32,837 bases of DNA from assembly GCA_020426515.1 (NCBI GenBank), contig JAGQPW010000005.1, forward strand, positions 58,083 to 90,919, read 5' to 3'. Shown here piece by piece: positions 10,056 to 18,201 of this stretch. Each line of letters opens with the position of its first letter. Position 1 is the stretch's first letter. The translations under genes and the position numbers were made by a program. The DNA comes from Planctomycetaceae bacterium (lineage in GTDB: Bacteria; Planctomycetota; Planctomycetia; Planctomycetales; Planctomycetaceae). The notes under the pieces were generated by a model that did not search any database, was not told the origin of the DNA, and saw only the letters and a program-made list of their open reading frames with translations.

Positions 10056-11813
10056 ATGCTAACTCTCACCGGGTCTCTCAGACGCCAACTCGTCCCATGG
10101 ACGTTCGCTGCGACTGCGTTTGCCGCTGCAATCACGGCCTCGGCACAGGGGCCTCCGGCACCCTCGCTCCCGCGCAATCCAACTCCTCGCGCAGAAGCGG
10201 TGAAGCCAGGAGAGGCAGTCCTGCGGATTGTCGCCCCCACGACTCAGTTGACGATGATCTCGCTGGAGTCGCAGGTCGTTTCCCTGCCGCAACGAATCAA
10301 GGTGGTCGACGGACACAATCCGGACGTCGTCAACATCATGGCCCTTTCGCCCAATCAGCTGCGTATCCAGGCCGAGAGTGCTGGCGTTACCAAAGTCAAA
10401 CTGATTGACGAAATGGACAATGTGCATGTCCTTGAGATTCTCGTCGAGCAGGATACACGAGAACTGGAAGCTTACCTCGAACGCCTGTTCCCCGGATCCA
10501 CCATCGAAGTTTTCGGCTTTCGCGACTCCATCGTCCTGCGAGGCTGGGTGACCGATCCATCGCACATCCCCCGCATCATTGCCGTTGCCGAGAGCTTCTC
10601 ACCCAAGGTTCACAACCAACTGGAAGTGGCCGGAGCGAGCCAGGTTCAGCTGCACGTCAAGGTGATGGAAGTCCAGCGGAGCAAGCTGCGTGAACTGGGC
10701 TTCAACTTCGTCATCGGAGGCGAAAACTACTTTGTGGGCAATTCCATTGGCGGCATTGCCCCGCTGTCCAGCCCCACATCACTGACAGCGGGAGCGGCGC
10801 CAGTCACCGGTGTCGCCAGCTCTGCCTTGACCGCTTCCGAAGTCCTGTTCGGAATCACCAGCAACACCACAACATTTCAGGGATTCGTAAAAGCCCTGCA
10901 GTCAGAAGCACTGGCCAAGACTTTGGCGGAACCCGTCCTCGTCACGACCAGCGGTCGTCCGGCTTCCATGCTTTCGGGAGGAACGTTTCCCGTTCTGATT
11001 CCTTCGGGTGCCCTGGGAACAGCGACAATCGCCTGGCGTGAGTTCGGAATCCGCCTGGATGCTGTTCCGATTGTCCTCGGGAATGGACGTTTGAGACTGG
11101 ACATTGCTCCGGAAGTCAGCGACCGGGACTTCAGCAGTGGCGTCAGCTTTAACGGTCTTGTGGTCCCAGGAATTGCTACCCGCAAAGTCAACACTCAGGT
11201 GGAAATGCGATTCGGGGAAACGCTGATGATCGGCGGGCTGATTTCCACTCGCCGCAACGGTACCAACCAGAAGATTCCGCTGCTGGGAGAACTGCCTCTT
11301 GTGGGGGCTGTTTTCAGCCGCAAGAAGTATGAACTCGCGGAAACGGAACTGCTGATCATGGTTACCCCGCAACTGGCATCGCCTCTGCAGGACTGTCAAT
11401 TGCCGATGTACGGTCCCGGCCAGGCAACCGACGACCCGATCGACAAGGAACTGTACTTCGATGGCTTCCTCGAAGTCCCGCGGTATGGACCCGAGTGCCC
11501 GGACTGCGAACTCCCGTACGGACAGGCTGGTGGACAGCCGATCCCAATCGATCCTTACCAAATGCCATCGGGAGCAGATCCGAACTACGCTCCTACCCCG
11601 GAAACTCCACCGAACCTGATCGTGCCAACCAGCGGGACGCAGGACAATAAGGGAGTGAATCAGGCATCTGGCTTGAACCCGTTTCGATCCACTTCCAGTG
11701 GAACCGATGATCGACCTCAACGCCGTCCTTTGCTGGGAGGCTCAAGTTCAGCTGCTCGACTGATCGAACCTCGCGACTCATCAACGACCAACTCTCAGTC
11801 AACAAGTCCTTGA
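10056..11813 (+). CDS. cpaC: Tad pilus secretin (CpaC/RcpA)
   Basis: This 585-residue outer-membrane channel for the Flp pilus has a Sec signal peptide at residues 1-31, cleaved near ASA|Q. The pilus-assembly N-terminal domain (PF13629-type) lies at about 68-135: SLPQRIKVVDGHNPDVVNI and IQAESAGVTKVKL. A BON-like N1 region follows (FGFRDSIVLRGWVTDPS). The secretin core runs from about 195 to 445 with ALAKTLAEPVLVTTSGRPA, GETLMIGGLIS and IPLLGELPLVGAVFS, ending in TELLIMVTPQL. The C-terminal 140 residues are Pro/Gly/Ser-rich and contain a CPDC pair. GAGG lies about seven bases before the ATG. Confidence 0.94.
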   Translation: MLTLTGSLRRQLVPWTFAATAFAAAITASAQGPPAPSLPRNPTPRAEAVKPGEAVLRIVAPTTQLTMISLESQVVSLPQRIKVVDGHNPDVVNIMALSPNQLRIQAESAGVTKVKLIDEMDNVHVLEILVEQDTRELEAYLERLFPGSTIEVFGFRDSIVLRGWVTDPSHIPRIIAVAESFSPKVHNQLEVAGASQVQLHVKVMEVQRSKLRELGFNFVIGGENYFVGNSIGGIAPLSSPTSLTAGAAPVTGVASSALTASEVLFGITSNTTTFQGFVKALQSEALAKTLAEPVLVTTSGRPASMLSGGTFPVLIPSGALGTATIAWREFGIRLDAVPIVLGNGRLRLDIAPEVSDRDFSSGVSFNGLVVPGIATRKVNTQVEMRFGETLMIGGLISTRRNGTNQKIPLLGELPLVGAVFSRKKYELAETELLIMVTPQLASPLQDCQLPMYGPGQATDDPIDKELYFDGFLEVPRYGPECPDCELPYGQAGGQPIPIDPYQMPSGADPNYAPTPETPPNLIVPTSGTQDNKGVNQASGLNPFRSTSSGTDDRPQRRPLLGGSSSAARLIEPRDSSTTNSQSTSP

Positions 11814-11818
11814 CGCCA

Positions 11819-11839
11819 TTCGAGAACAACGCTCTCGAA
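11819..11839. repeat. 7-bp inverted repeat between cpaC and cpaE
   Basis: TTCGAGA (11819-11825) and TCTCGAA (11833-11839) flank a seven-base loop directly after the cpaC stop. It continues the pattern of hairpins between genes of the pilus cluster. Confidence 0.5.
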
Positions 11840-11904
11840 GCGATCAGTTCCATTAAGTGCGTACAGCCGACTCACGACGGGCCTGTGAGTCCTGGAGAGT
11901 AAGT

Positions 11905-13107
11905 ATGAATAACACCGTTCGCATTGCGATTGTTGACCCTATCGACCCATCACGGAACTCGATCAAGAATCTGCTGCTGGGCATCGACTGGGTGTGGCTG
12001 GAAGCCGAATGTTCCCGGTACGAGTTCTTCTCGGAAATCGTGGAGCAGACCGGCCCGGATGTCGCCCTGATTTCTCTGGATGCCGATGCGCAGCGAGGCT
12101 TGGCGCTGGTGGCCGAAGTGGCCCTCGCGCATCCCACCTGCGCCGTCATGGTCGTCAGCAAGTCGCAGGAAGGCAGCCTCATCCTGCAGGCCATGCGGAA
12201 CGGTGCCAAAGAGTTCCTGTCGGCACCATTGCGGCTGGATGATTTCATGTCGGCCCTGGATCGTATTCGGGGAGCAAGCGGCAACAAGCAGGGCAAGAGC
12301 AAGACCAGTCGCATCGTCACCCTGGTCGGTGCCAGTGGCGGTGTGGGATGCACATCGCTGGCCGTGAACCTGGGCTGTGCACTCGCCATGAACGAGGAAA
12401 ACAGCGTCGCCGTGATTGACCTCGACCTGGCACTGGGCGATGCCGATGTGTGGCTCGACATCATTCCCGATTACACCATCCAGGACGTGGCCGACAACAT
12501 CACGCGACTGGACTATTCAATGCTCAAGCGATCGCTGACGCAGCACGCCACAGGCGCGTTTCTGCTGCCGCGTCCGGTGCATCTTTCCTCAACGCCCCCG
12601 ATGACCCCCGAGCAACTGCAGCGGGTCGTGGCCCTGCTCAAGGCGACATTTTCGCATCTGATCATTGATGTCACTAAGACCTTTTCGCCGCTCGACATGG
12701 CGGCAATGGAAGTCTCAGACAACATCTTCATCGTGACTCAGCTGGACTTGCCCTGCCTGCGAAACGTCGTCCGTATCAACTCGTTCCTGGAAGACAAGGG
12801 ACTCGGTGCGCGAGTCAAAGTCCTCGTCAACCGGGCGGGCATGGGTGAATCGCAGATCAGCATGAACAAGGCTCTGGAAACGATCGGTCGCGAAGTGTTC
12901 GCTCAAATCCCCAATGAGTATGCCACCGTGATTGAGTCTCGAAACAACGGAATCCCGTTTGTACAGGAGCAACCCAAATCGCGAATCTCCCGTGCGATCC
13001 AGCAGCTGGCACTCAACGTTGACTCCTCAGTCGCCACTGTGGCCGAAGAAGTGGAAGTCGAAAAACCCAAACGCAGCGGGCTGTTCCGATTTCTGGGAAG
13101 CAAGTAG
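11905..13107 (+). CDS. cpaE: Tad localisation protein TadZ/CpaE (receiver-like plus MinD-like ATPase)
   Basis: This 400-residue cytoplasmic protein places Tad pili at the pole or assembly site. The ATG at 11905 follows GGAGAG at good spacing; the frame extends upstream to 11857 without a ribosome-binding site. Residues 1-120 form an atypical receiver (VRIAIVDPIDPSRNSI, PDVALISLDA, VSKSQEGSLILQAMRNGAKEFL, APLRLDDF). Residues 136-370 form a MinD/ParA-like domain. The P-loop GASGGVGCTS (142-151) has Ser144 and Cys149 where the two Walker lysines normally sit. The second aspartate motif VIDLDLALGD is present. The short C-terminal tail ends FRFLGSK. The motor ATPase gene that often follows is absent here. 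Confidence 0.92.
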   Translation: MNNTVRIAIVDPIDPSRNSIKNLLLGIDWVWLEAECSRYEFFSEIVEQTGPDVALISLDADAQRGLALVAEVALAHPTCAVMVVSKSQEGSLILQAMRNGAKEFLSAPLRLDDFMSALDRIRGASGNKQGKSKTSRIVTLVGASGGVGCTSLAVNLGCALAMNEENSVAVIDLDLALGDADVWLDIIPDYTIQDVADNITRLDYSMLKRSLTQHATGAFLLPRPVHLSSTPPMTPEQLQRVVALLKATFSHLIIDVTKTFSPLDMAAMEVSDNIFIVTQLDLPCLRNVVRINSFLEDKGLGARVKVLVNRAGMGESQISMNKALETIGREVFAQIPNEYATVIESRNNGIPFVQEQPKSRISRAIQQLALNVDSSVATVAEEVEVEKPKRSGLFRFLGSK

Positions 13108-13153
13108 TCGATGCGCTGCGCCGTGCATTTGACCAGCTGAGCCTGCACTTCGA

Positions 13154-14308
13154 GTGATCATGGCGTACCTGATTTTTGGACTGGCTGTTCTAGGTCACAC
13201 GACTCTGTGGATCTCGGTCATCAACCGGCTGCACGCTCGTCCGTGGCCTGAATCCCTGCTGCGCAAAGTTCGACATCTTCACGATGTCTGCGTACTGCTG
13301 TTCCCAATTCTCCTCGTCATTGGAGCAGGATGGCTGGGACCTCAATTGCTTCGGGGCGGAAGCTGGTTGAGTCTGGACTGGCTGTGGATAACGGTCTTCG
13401 GCGTGTGCGGTTCTGGCTGCGTCTGGCTGGCGTTCGTTGTCGTCCGACATTGGCTGGAACGCTCGCCACGCCAGCTAACCAGTGAAACGAGCCACGGAAT
13501 TGACGTCGCTGCCGAGTTGGGGGAGCGTCCGATTTCTCCCGGCCCGTACCACGTGCTGGCAACCATCCCCTGGAATGAACAGTTCACGCTGGAAGTCACT
13601 CGAAAGACGTTCACACTGCCACGTCTGCCCGAGGGACTCGATGGCATGCGAATCTGGCATCTCTCCGACTGGCACTTTCTGGGGACGATCGAGCGCCGTT
13701 ACTACGAACGTGTCGTGCGCGAGATTCAAACCGAGTCCGCCGACCTGTTCTGCTTTACCGGCGATCTGATTGACCGCATGGAGTGTCTCGACTGGCTGGA
13801 CACTACCTTCGCGACACTCGACGCATCGGCTGGAAAACTGTTCATCCTCGGCAATCACGACTGGAACCAGCGTCCCGAGGAAGTTCGTGAACGGATGCAA
13901 ACGGCTGGCTGGATCGATGTGGCCTCGCGAGTCGAGTCCCTCACCATTCGAGGCATCCCCATTGCCGTTGGTGGTGATGAGACGCCCTGGATGGGAACGG
14001 AACCGGACTTCTCCAGTGTTCCCGAGTCGACGTTTCGACTGCTGCTCTCTCACACACCCGACAATCTGGCCCGCGCACGACGAGCCAAGATCGACCTCAT
14101 GCTTTCCGGCCACACACACGGTGGGCAGGTGCGGCTGCCACTGATCGGGCCGGTCTTCTCTCCCAGTCGCAGTGGCGTGCGTTATGCCAGCGGCACGTTC
14201 TGGAAATCACCCACGCTGCTGCACGTTTCTCGGGGATTGGCTGGCCAACACCCCCTGCGATGGAACTGCCGCCCCGAAGTGACGTTGATCACGCTTCGCC
14301 GCGGTTAG
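13154..14308 (+). CDS. Membrane-anchored calcineurin-like metallophosphoesterase
   Basis: This protein of about 384 residues has its start at the GTG at 13154 or the ATG two codons later; the ribosome-binding site is weak. Three hydrophobic segments lie at about 3-22, 45-67 and 75-97. A phosphoesterase domain follows with all ligands of the family: SDWHF (Asp172, His174), TGDLID (Asp204), GNHDW (Asn234, His235), LLSHTPDN (His300) and SGHTHGG (His320, His322). The arrangement resembles YkuE/LpxG-type enzymes that hydrolyse lipid-linked diphosphates such as UDP-diacylglucosamine, but the substrate is not proven. It ends four bases from the convergent crotonase gene. Confidence 0.88.
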   Translation: MIMAYLIFGLAVLGHTTLWISVINRLHARPWPESLLRKVRHLHDVCVLLFPILLVIGAGWLGPQLLRGGSWLSLDWLWITVFGVCGSGCVWLAFVVVRHWLERSPRQLTSETSHGIDVAAELGERPISPGPYHVLATIPWNEQFTLEVTRKTFTLPRLPEGLDGMRIWHLSDWHFLGTIERRYYERVVREIQTESADLFCFTGDLIDRMECLDWLDTTFATLDASAGKLFILGNHDWNQRPEEVRERMQTAGWIDVASRVESLTIRGIPIAVGGDETPWMGTEPDFSSVPESTFRLLLSHTPDNLARARRAKIDLMLSGHTHGGQVRLPLIGPVFSPSRSGVRYASGTFWKSPTLLHVSRGLAGQHPLRWNCRPEVTLITLRRG

Positions 14309-14312
14309 CGCA

Positions 14313-15083
14313 CTACTCGCCGGTCCACTGCGGCGGGCGCTTTTGCAGGAAGGCCGAAATCCCTTCCTGCGCATCGTGCGTGACGGCGTTCTCGGTCATC
14401 ACATGCACAGCCCGGTCGTACGCTGTCGACTCGTCAAGTGGCAATTGATCGTAAAACGCCCGTTTGCCCATCGCGATCGTGAGTGAGCTGGACTGGCAGA
14501 TCGCCGTCGTCAGTTCCGCCACAGCCGCATCAAGCTGATCTTCTGGTACCACGCGATTGACCAGCCCCGCCGCCAGTGCCTGCTGAGCATTGATCGGCTT
14601 GCCGGTCAGTAACATTTCCATTGCCAGTTTGGGAGCGATGTTGCGAACCAGCGGCACCATCGGCGTGGTGCAGAACAATCCAATTTTCACTCCCGGTGTC
14701 GCGAACTGGGCCTGATCGACAGCCACCGCCAGATCGCACGCCGCTACCAGCTGGCAACCTGCGGCGGTTGCGAATCCCTGCACCTTCGCAATCACCGGTT
14801 GCGGCACCTGATGAATCCGCTGCATCACACGCGAACAGGTGGCAAACAACTCCTGATAGGCTTCGGCAGGCTGCTCGGTCATCTCGCCCAGATCATGCCC
14901 GGAGCAAAACACCGGGCCGGACGACGTGAGGACGATGACCCGTACACTGCGATCGTCGCCGAGCTGCGTGAGAGCCTGATCGAGTTGCTGCAACAGCGAC
15001 AGAGACAACGCATGTCGACGCTGCGGCCGGTTGAGCTGCAACGTCGCCACACCTTCGTCATGAGTGATCAGCAGGTCTGACAT
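14313..15083 (-). CDS. Crotonase-fold protein, ECHDC3-like
   Basis: This 256-residue enoyl-CoA hydratase/isomerase family member has the expected landmarks: [14 protein letters not shown] at about 18-31, the oxyanion-hole segment SGHDLGEM near 61-68, then [16 protein letters not shown] near 105-120. The position of the first catalytic Glu of hydratases is Gln (AGCQL), and the second is replaced within [16 protein letters not shown]3-type proteins share this pattern, and their reaction is unclear. It is a cytoplasmic protein. It follows miaB on the same strand after about 50 bases, so the two may be cotranscribed. Confidence 0.85.
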   Translation of the reverse strand: MSDLLITHDEGVATLQLNRPQRRHALSLSLLQQLDQALTQLGDDRSVRVIVLTSSGPVFCSGHDLGEMTEQPAEAYQELFATCSRVMQRIHQVPQPVIAKVQGFATAAGCQLVAACDLAVAVDQAQFATPGVKIGLFCTTPMVPLVRNIAPKLAMEMLLTGKPINAQQALAAGLVNRVVPEDQLDAAVAELTTAICQSSSLTIAMGKRAFYDQLPLDESTAYDRAVHVMTENAVTHDAQEGISAFLQKRPPQWTGE

Positions 15084-15135
15084 CGTTTCGGAGTCCCTGT
15101 TCGCAAGAGTGGCTGAGCAATCCGGTCAATCAGCC

Positions 15136-16674
15136 TCAGTCGATAATGGGCAGCATTTCCAGCATGCCTGGCTGCACGTGCTGCGTGACGATGGAGCCAA
15201 TCAGCGTTGTCGGCGTGACATCATGAATCACGACCTGAGCCAGTGTCCCCGCCAGCCTCGGATTGCCGTCGAATACCACAATGCGGTCACACTTGCTGCG
15301 ACCGGTCAGCTGGAGCGTCGGACCGCGCATATGATCTTCGCCGGAAAGTTCGACAAACGTCTCATCCTCGCTGTGATCGACTCCGGAATTCCCATCGTGC
15401 CAGCCCGGGAGGGCCCCCCCATCGAGCATCTTCCCGGCATGCTTGCTCGGCCCTTCCACCAGCACTTCCACAGTACGGCCAATGAAGAGGGCATTGTCTT
15501 CTTCGCTGATGCTGTTCTGCAGTGCGAGCAGTTCGTTGTTGCGACGCTTCTTCACATCTTCCGGAATGTCATCCGCGTATAGTTCGTGCGCTTTGGTGCC
15601 GGGGCGAGGGCTGTACTTGAAGATGAAGCTGTTCTTGAAACGATACTCTTCCACCGCCTGCATGGTCAGCTGGAACGACTCCTCCGACTCACCGCAGAAG
15701 CCGACGATGAAGTCGCTGGAGACCGAACAGTCCGGGAGGTACTCGCGAATGCGGGCGAACATGTCGCGATAGTCGGCAGTGGTGTAGCCACGTTTCATCC
15801 GCTTGAGGACATCATCACACCCAGCCTGCAGTGGCACGTGCAAATAGCGCGCGACCTTGGGCAGGTCGCGAATCGCTTCCAGCAGATCGTTCGTCATATC
15901 CTTGGGGAAATTGGTGACAAACTTGATCCGCAGAATGCCGTCGACATCATGAATCAGTCGCAGCAGGTCGGACATGCGGAACAGCTGGCCATCCTGTGTG
16001 TGCTTGTAGCTGTTGACCGTTTGCCCCAGTAAGGTGATCTCGCGCACGCCCTGAGCTGCAAGCGATTCCACTTCCCGCAAAATGTCGCGCGGCGGTCGGG
16101 ACTGTTCGGGACCACGTGTTGTGGGGACGACGCAGTACGTGCAAAACTTGTCACAGCCAATCATGATCCGCACATACGCCTGCCATGGCGACGGACGCAT
16201 CGACGGATCGCGTAACGGGTCGTAACTCTCAAAGCTGCCCGCCACTTCATCCCGCGAACCATCGCGGCGGCCAAGTGAGACTGCCAGTTGCTTCTTGCGG
16301 GTGCGGCGAACCTCGTCAACGAGTTTGGGAATTTCGGCCAGTTGACCGGTGCCCACCACCAGATCGACGTGCGGAGCCTTCTGGAAGATCAGGTTCTGAT
16401 CCTTCTGAGCCATGCAGCCAATCAGACCGATCACCTGCTGCGGCCGTTTTTCACGCCCATGCTTGAGACGCCCGACCGAGCTGTAGGTTTTGTGTTCAGC
16501 CAGTTCGCGCACGCTACACGTGTTGAACAGGACCGTATCGGCATCCTGTGGACTGCTGCACAATTCATAGCCCTGCTGTCGCAATGCCGCGACCACGAGT
16601 TCGCTGTCCAGCACGTTCATCTGGCAGCCAACCGTTTCGATGTACAGCTTTCCGTTGTGCTCGTTGTGTTCCAT
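15136..16674 (-). CDS. miaB: tRNA-2-methylthio-N6-dimethylallyladenosine synthase
   Basis: This 512-residue radical-SAM methylthiotransferase converts i6A37 to ms2i6A37 in tRNAs reading UNN codons. The N-terminal MTTase domain (about 9-125) has cluster cysteines Cys17 (ETVGCQMN), Cys53 (NTCSVRE) and Cys87 (IGCMAQ). The radical-SAM motif GCDKFCTYC gives Cys174, Cys178 and Cys181. The catalytic barrel runs to about 390 (TNFPKDMT, YLHVPLQAGC, SDFIVGFCGE, RPGTKA). The C-terminal TRAM domain begins near 403 (GRTVEVLVEG) but is interrupted by a polar acidic/His-rich insert of about 40 residues before LQLTGRSKCDRIVVF. The 512-residue length is long for the family because of it. It is the upstream gene of a probable miaB-crotonase pair. 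Confidence 0.95.
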   Translation of the reverse strand: MEHNEHNGKLYIETVGCQMNVLDSELVVAALRQQGYELCSSPQDADTVLFNTCSVRELAEHKTYSSVGRLKHGREKRPQQVIGLIGCMAQKDQNLIFQKAPHVDLVVGTGQLAEIPKLVDEVRRTRKKQLAVSLGRRDGSRDEVAGSFESYDPLRDPSMRPSPWQAYVRIMIGCDKFCTYCVVPTTRGPEQSRPPRDILREVESLAAQGVREITLLGQTVNSYKHTQDGQLFRMSDLLRLIHDVDGILRIKFVTNFPKDMTNDLLEAIRDLPKVARYLHVPLQAGCDDVLKRMKRGYTTADYRDMFARIREYLPDCSVSSDFIVGFCGESEESFQLTMQAVEEYRFKNSFIFKYSPRPGTKAHELYADDIPEDVKKRRNNELLALQNSISEEDNALFIGRTVEVLVEGPSKHAGKMLDGGALPGWHDGNSGVDHSEDETFVELSGEDHMRGPTLQLTGRSKCDRIVVFDGNPRLAGTLAQVVIHDVTPTTLIGSIVTQHVQPGMLEMLPIID

Positions 16675-16737
16675 AAGAAAACGTCAGTCATTCGGCCCTG
16701 CATGGCAAGGCCCCAAAGGTCAATAAAAGTTGCGTCC

Positions 16738-16754
16738 CCTGTTCCACGAACAGG
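16738..16754. repeat. 7-bp inverted repeat upstream of miaB
   Basis: CCTGTTC and GAACAGG flank CAC, in the 157-base gap between the end of the SGNH-DUF1080 gene and the miaB start. It could be a terminator stem for the former or an operator for miaB. There is no T-run. Confidence 0.4.
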
Positions 16755-16831
16755 AAACGCATTGTCGTCCGGCGACCGTTACAGGGGAAGACCGGCCTGA
16801 TCAGCCCCGAACTCTCGTCTCTGGATTTCGT

Positions 16832-18130
16832 TCAATCCGCCAGCTTCTGCAGCCGAATGCGGCGGTACTCCATTTGTCCGCGATCCCCTTCGAGACCAAT
16901 CGGACCAGTCTCCGGAAGTTTGAATTCCGCTTCCAGTACTTCGCCATTACAGGTGCAGTGAGCGACCTGCCCCTTCACGCTGATGACCAGTTCGTTCCAG
17001 TCTTGGGGCTTGTACGATTTCAGTTCCTTGTACGGTCCGGCCAGCGGGTAGTCGCGGCATTGAAGCTGCGGCTTGCGAATGAACACGCCACTATCGGCGT
17101 TTGGCGTCGCCCGAAACTCCAGTTTGAGGACGAAGTCCGTCGGAAATTCTTCGGTCGTCCACATCTGCTGAATGCGGCGGCCTTCGACCGGCGTCGTCAC
17201 GACAATGCGGCCATTCTTCGCCACGTAACGTCCATCGTTGCTGGCGACTTTTCCATCAAAGGCCTGCTGGATTTCCAGCGTCTTCTGGTCGCGGAAGCAC
17301 CAGCCGGTCAGATCGTTCCCGTTGAACAGGGAGATGAAACCCGGTTCCAGCGTGAAATCATCGGGCTCGGTTTCAGTCCAGCCGAAGGTCGCGAACAGTG
17401 GTTTCAACGCTGCCGACCACTTGGCGTAACCTACGTCATTGGGATGCAGCAGGTCGGGGAACTCTTCCACCTTGGCGTCACCATCCGCATTCGCAAACAG
17501 CGTCCAGGTATCCAGCACGGTAACCTGCGGGTTTTCTTTGACCCCCGCGGCGACGAGTTCGTTGATCTTCTTGATTTTGTCGGCCGGGCGAGACTTTGTT
17601 TCGGAACTGGGGAAGACCTGATTGATCACGATCGGCATCTCGGGATTGTGCTTCTTGAGTTCAGCCAGAATCAGTTGCACGTTGGCGGCGATCACTTCGG
17701 GCTCGGCCTTGTCGCCCAGATCGTTGGTCCCCATCAGCATGATGACGCCGCGCGGGTTCAGGGAGAGCACATCCTCCTGCAATCGAATCAGCATTCCGCG
17801 CGTCGTATCGCCGCTGATGCCTCGATTGGCGAGCTTAAGGTTGGGAAAGCTTTTGCGAAAATCGTCGCCCCAGCCTTGTGTGATGGAATCACCCAGAAAG
17901 ACGATTGCCTGCTGATCCTGCTCGCCCCGCTGGGCCCACGCACTGCGGCGCTGTTTCCACAACTTTTGGAACCAGTCCTGCCGGCGCAGCGGCCCGGCAC
18001 CGGGAAGCCCATCGTCAGTTGCCGGCAGCGTGTACCGGTCCGCAACGGGCTGATCCTGTGCAGGCAGCCACTGAGGCTGAAGGCAGATGAATCCAAGGAG
18101 ACAAACGGCAAGAGCGAGCGGTGTTTTCAT
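16832..18130 (-). CDS. Secreted SGNH/GDSL hydrolase fused to a DUF1080 domain
   Basis: This 432-residue protein starts at the ATG at 18130, giving a signal peptide (MKTPLALAVCLLGFICLQ, cleavage near residue 25). A GTG 16 codons upstream would place polar residues ahead of it. The SGNH domain at about 72-245 has block I FLGDSITQGW (Ser82), NRGISGDTT, MGTNDLGD (Asn136) and DLLHPND (Asp226, His229), the full catalytic set. Residues 265-432 are a DUF1080 domain, related to 3-keto-disaccharide hydrolases: SLFNGNDLTGW, FRATPNADSGVFIR, DWNELVISVKG, GPIGLEGDRG. Deacylation of glycans or sugar-derivative breakdown outside the cytoplasm is likely. No ribosome-binding site is obvious at either start. 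Confidence 0.87.
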   Translation of the reverse strand: MKTPLALAVCLLGFICLQPQWLPAQDQPVADRYTLPATDDGLPGAGPLRRQDWFQKLWKQRRSAWAQRGEQDQQAIVFLGDSITQGWGDDFRKSFPNLKLANRGISGDTTRGMLIRLQEDVLSLNPRGVIMLMGTNDLGDKAEPEVIAANVQLILAELKKHNPEMPIVINQVFPSSETKSRPADKIKKINELVAAGVKENPQVTVLDTWTLFANADGDAKVEEFPDLLHPNDVGYAKWSAALKPLFATFGWTETEPDDFTLEPGFISLFNGNDLTGWCFRDQKTLEIQQAFDGKVASNDGRYVAKNGRIVVTTPVEGRRIQQMWTTEEFPTDFVLKLEFRATPNADSGVFIRKPQLQCRDYPLAGPYKELKSYKPQDWNELVISVKGQVAHCTCNGEVLEAEFKLPETGPIGLEGDRGQMEYRRIRLQKLAD

Positions 18131-18201
18131 GCGGGAATCGTCGCCAATGATGTCGGAACTTGCAAGCGGCGACGACACGCGCGATGGACCTTGTTACCGA
18201 G

